Positions 6,617-7,445 of a stretch of 7,445 nt of DNA are shown here, piece by piece. The stretch is from G039029935 sp039029935 (GTDB taxonomy: Bacteria; Chloroflexota; Anaerolineae; Caldilineales; Caldilineaceae). The notes below the pieces were generated by a model that ran no database searches, was not told where the DNA came from, and saw only the letters and a list, made by a program, of their open reading frames with translations. Made by a program: the position numbers and the translations under genes. Within the stretch, counting starts at the first letter, position 1. Each line of letters starts with the position of its first letter. Where the stretch lies: the NCBI GenBank assembly GCA_039029935.1, contig JBCCFC010000676.1, forward strand, positions 1 through 7,445, given 5' to 3'.

Positions 6617-7445
6617 TTATCGCCCGGCCAGCCCCGTAAATTGCCCACCTTCGACAAAGTAGCGTTGCGCCATAAAGAAGAGGACGATCACGGGCGTGAT
6701 CGTAATCATCGACGCGGCCATGACTAGATGCCAGAAGTTGCCATATCGCCCTTTGAACCAGAGCAATCCGAGTGGCAGCGTAAATAACTCGTTTTCGGAG
6801 ATGTAAATTAGCGGTTCCATAAAGGCGTTATAATGTTGCAAGAAGGCAAAAATCGTGACAGTAGCGATGGCAGGGCCACAGAGCGGGGATATCACCTGCC
6901 ACAAAATGCGGAAGTTGGATGCGCCATCAATCTTGGCCGCCTCGTCAAGATCAATGGGCAGCGTCATCATGTACTGTCGCATCAGGAAGATATAGAAGGC
7001 ACTGCCAAACCAAGCTGGAACCCAGAGTGGATAGAATGTGCCAACCCACCCAATCTGTTTGAAGATGATAAAGACGGGGATCATGGTGACAACGCCGGGC
7101 AACATCATGGTCGCCAACAGCACGGTGAAAACCACATCACGTCCCGGCCAGCGCAGTCGTGACAGTCCAAAAGCAACCATCAACGAACTAAGGACCATGC
7201 CAATCGTCCCCATGATGGTGACATAGAACGAGTTGCGGATAAAGAGATGAAAGGGCAATTTCTCAAAGACTTCAATGTAGTTGCCCCAACGTGGTTCTAT
7301 GGGAATCCACTCGATGGGTGTGATAAACACTTGACCGGGCATCTTGAGCGATGTGCTGACGACCCATGCCAATGGCATGAAGAAGGTGATGCCGAGCAGG
7401 ATCATGAAGACGTGGAGCAAAGTATGGCCGATGCGGGCTTGCCAG
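6617..7445 (-). CDS. Carbohydrate ABC transporter permease, MalG/CUT1 type, 5' end outside window
   Basis: This is an inner-membrane subunit of a binding-protein-dependent ABC importer, probably for sugars or oligosaccharides. The EAA loop that docks the ATPase is clear: DEAAKIDGASNFRILWQVISPL, with its glutamate encoded at 6941-6943. About six hydrophobic segments are visible, including FMILLGITFFMPLAWVVSTSL near the N-terminus, VTIMGTIGMVLSSLMVAFGL, VVFTVLLATMMLPGVVTMIPVFIIF and a last one at MITITPVIVLFFM. The C-terminus FVEGGQFTGLAGR is typical of CUT1 permeases. A TTG at 7420 could start a 267-residue protein. However, the frame stays open to the window edge and reads WQARIGHT before it, which looks like the family's normal cytoplasmic N-terminus, so the true start is probably just outside. 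The second permease, binding protein and ATPase are not in the window. The S41 gene follows after 3 nt. Confidence 0.93.
   Translation of the reverse strand, partial: WQARIGHTLLHVFMILLGITFFMPLAWVVSTSLKMPGQVFITPIEWIPIEPRWGNYIEVFEKLPFHLFIRNSFYVTIMGTIGMVLSSLMVAFGLSRLRWPGRDVVFTVLLATMMLPGVVTMIPVFIIFKQIGWVGTFYPLWVPAWFGSAFYIFLMRQYMMTLPIDLDEAAKIDGASNFRILWQVISPLCGPAIATVTIFAFLQHYNAFMEPLIYISENELFTLPLGLLWFKGRYGNFWHLVMAASMITITPVIVLFFMAQRYFVEGGQFTGLAGR

Overview
The window looks like a piece of a mid-G+C bacterial chromosome. It most resembles Chloroflexota (Herpetosiphon or Anaerolineae type). The evidence is a very large single-chain Ser/Thr kinase-STAND ATPase-TPR regulator, a style of protein that group is rich in, next to a CUT1-type sugar ABC permease. 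No rRNA or other taxonomic marker is present, so this placement is inference.

Layout: (1) Bases 1-64 are eight perfect copies of the octamer acaagctg, probably continuing beyond the left edge. They run directly into a putative promoter whose -35-like box is supplied by the repeat itself. (2) Bases 99-4034 (+) encode a 1311-residue protein: an intact Hanks-type kinase domain, an AAA_16/STAND ATPase module with Walker A and B, and a long TPR array in nearly strict 40-residue register. (3) Bases 4035-4208 separate two convergent genes and hold two short perfect palindromes and an 11-bp tandem duplication. (4) Bases 4209-5000 (-) encode a metallo-beta-lactamase-fold hydrolase with a complete metal-ligand set. 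It has its own candidate promoter and ribosome-binding site and is visibly more A+T rich than its neighbours. (5) Bases 5001-5383 contain no convincing gene, but do contain a promoter/operator-like region and a block of inverted repeats. (6) Bases 5384-6613 (-) encode an S41-family peptidase-like protein with no signal peptide and no Ser-Lys dyad lysine. (7) Bases 6617-7445 (-) encode a MalG-like carbohydrate ABC permease that runs off the right edge. Its stop codon lies 3 nt before the S41 start, so the two form an operon.

How the genes relate: the permease and S41 peptidase are co-transcribed and probably translationally coupled. The MBL-fold gene appears to be a separate unit on the same strand, and the kinase-STAND-TPR gene is transcribed towards it. 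I see no clear evidence that the four genes form one pathway, and no known defence, CRISPR or mobile-element machinery. The least ordinary points are the octamer array embedded in a promoter, the S41 peptidase tied to a sugar permease, and the tripartite signalling protein.
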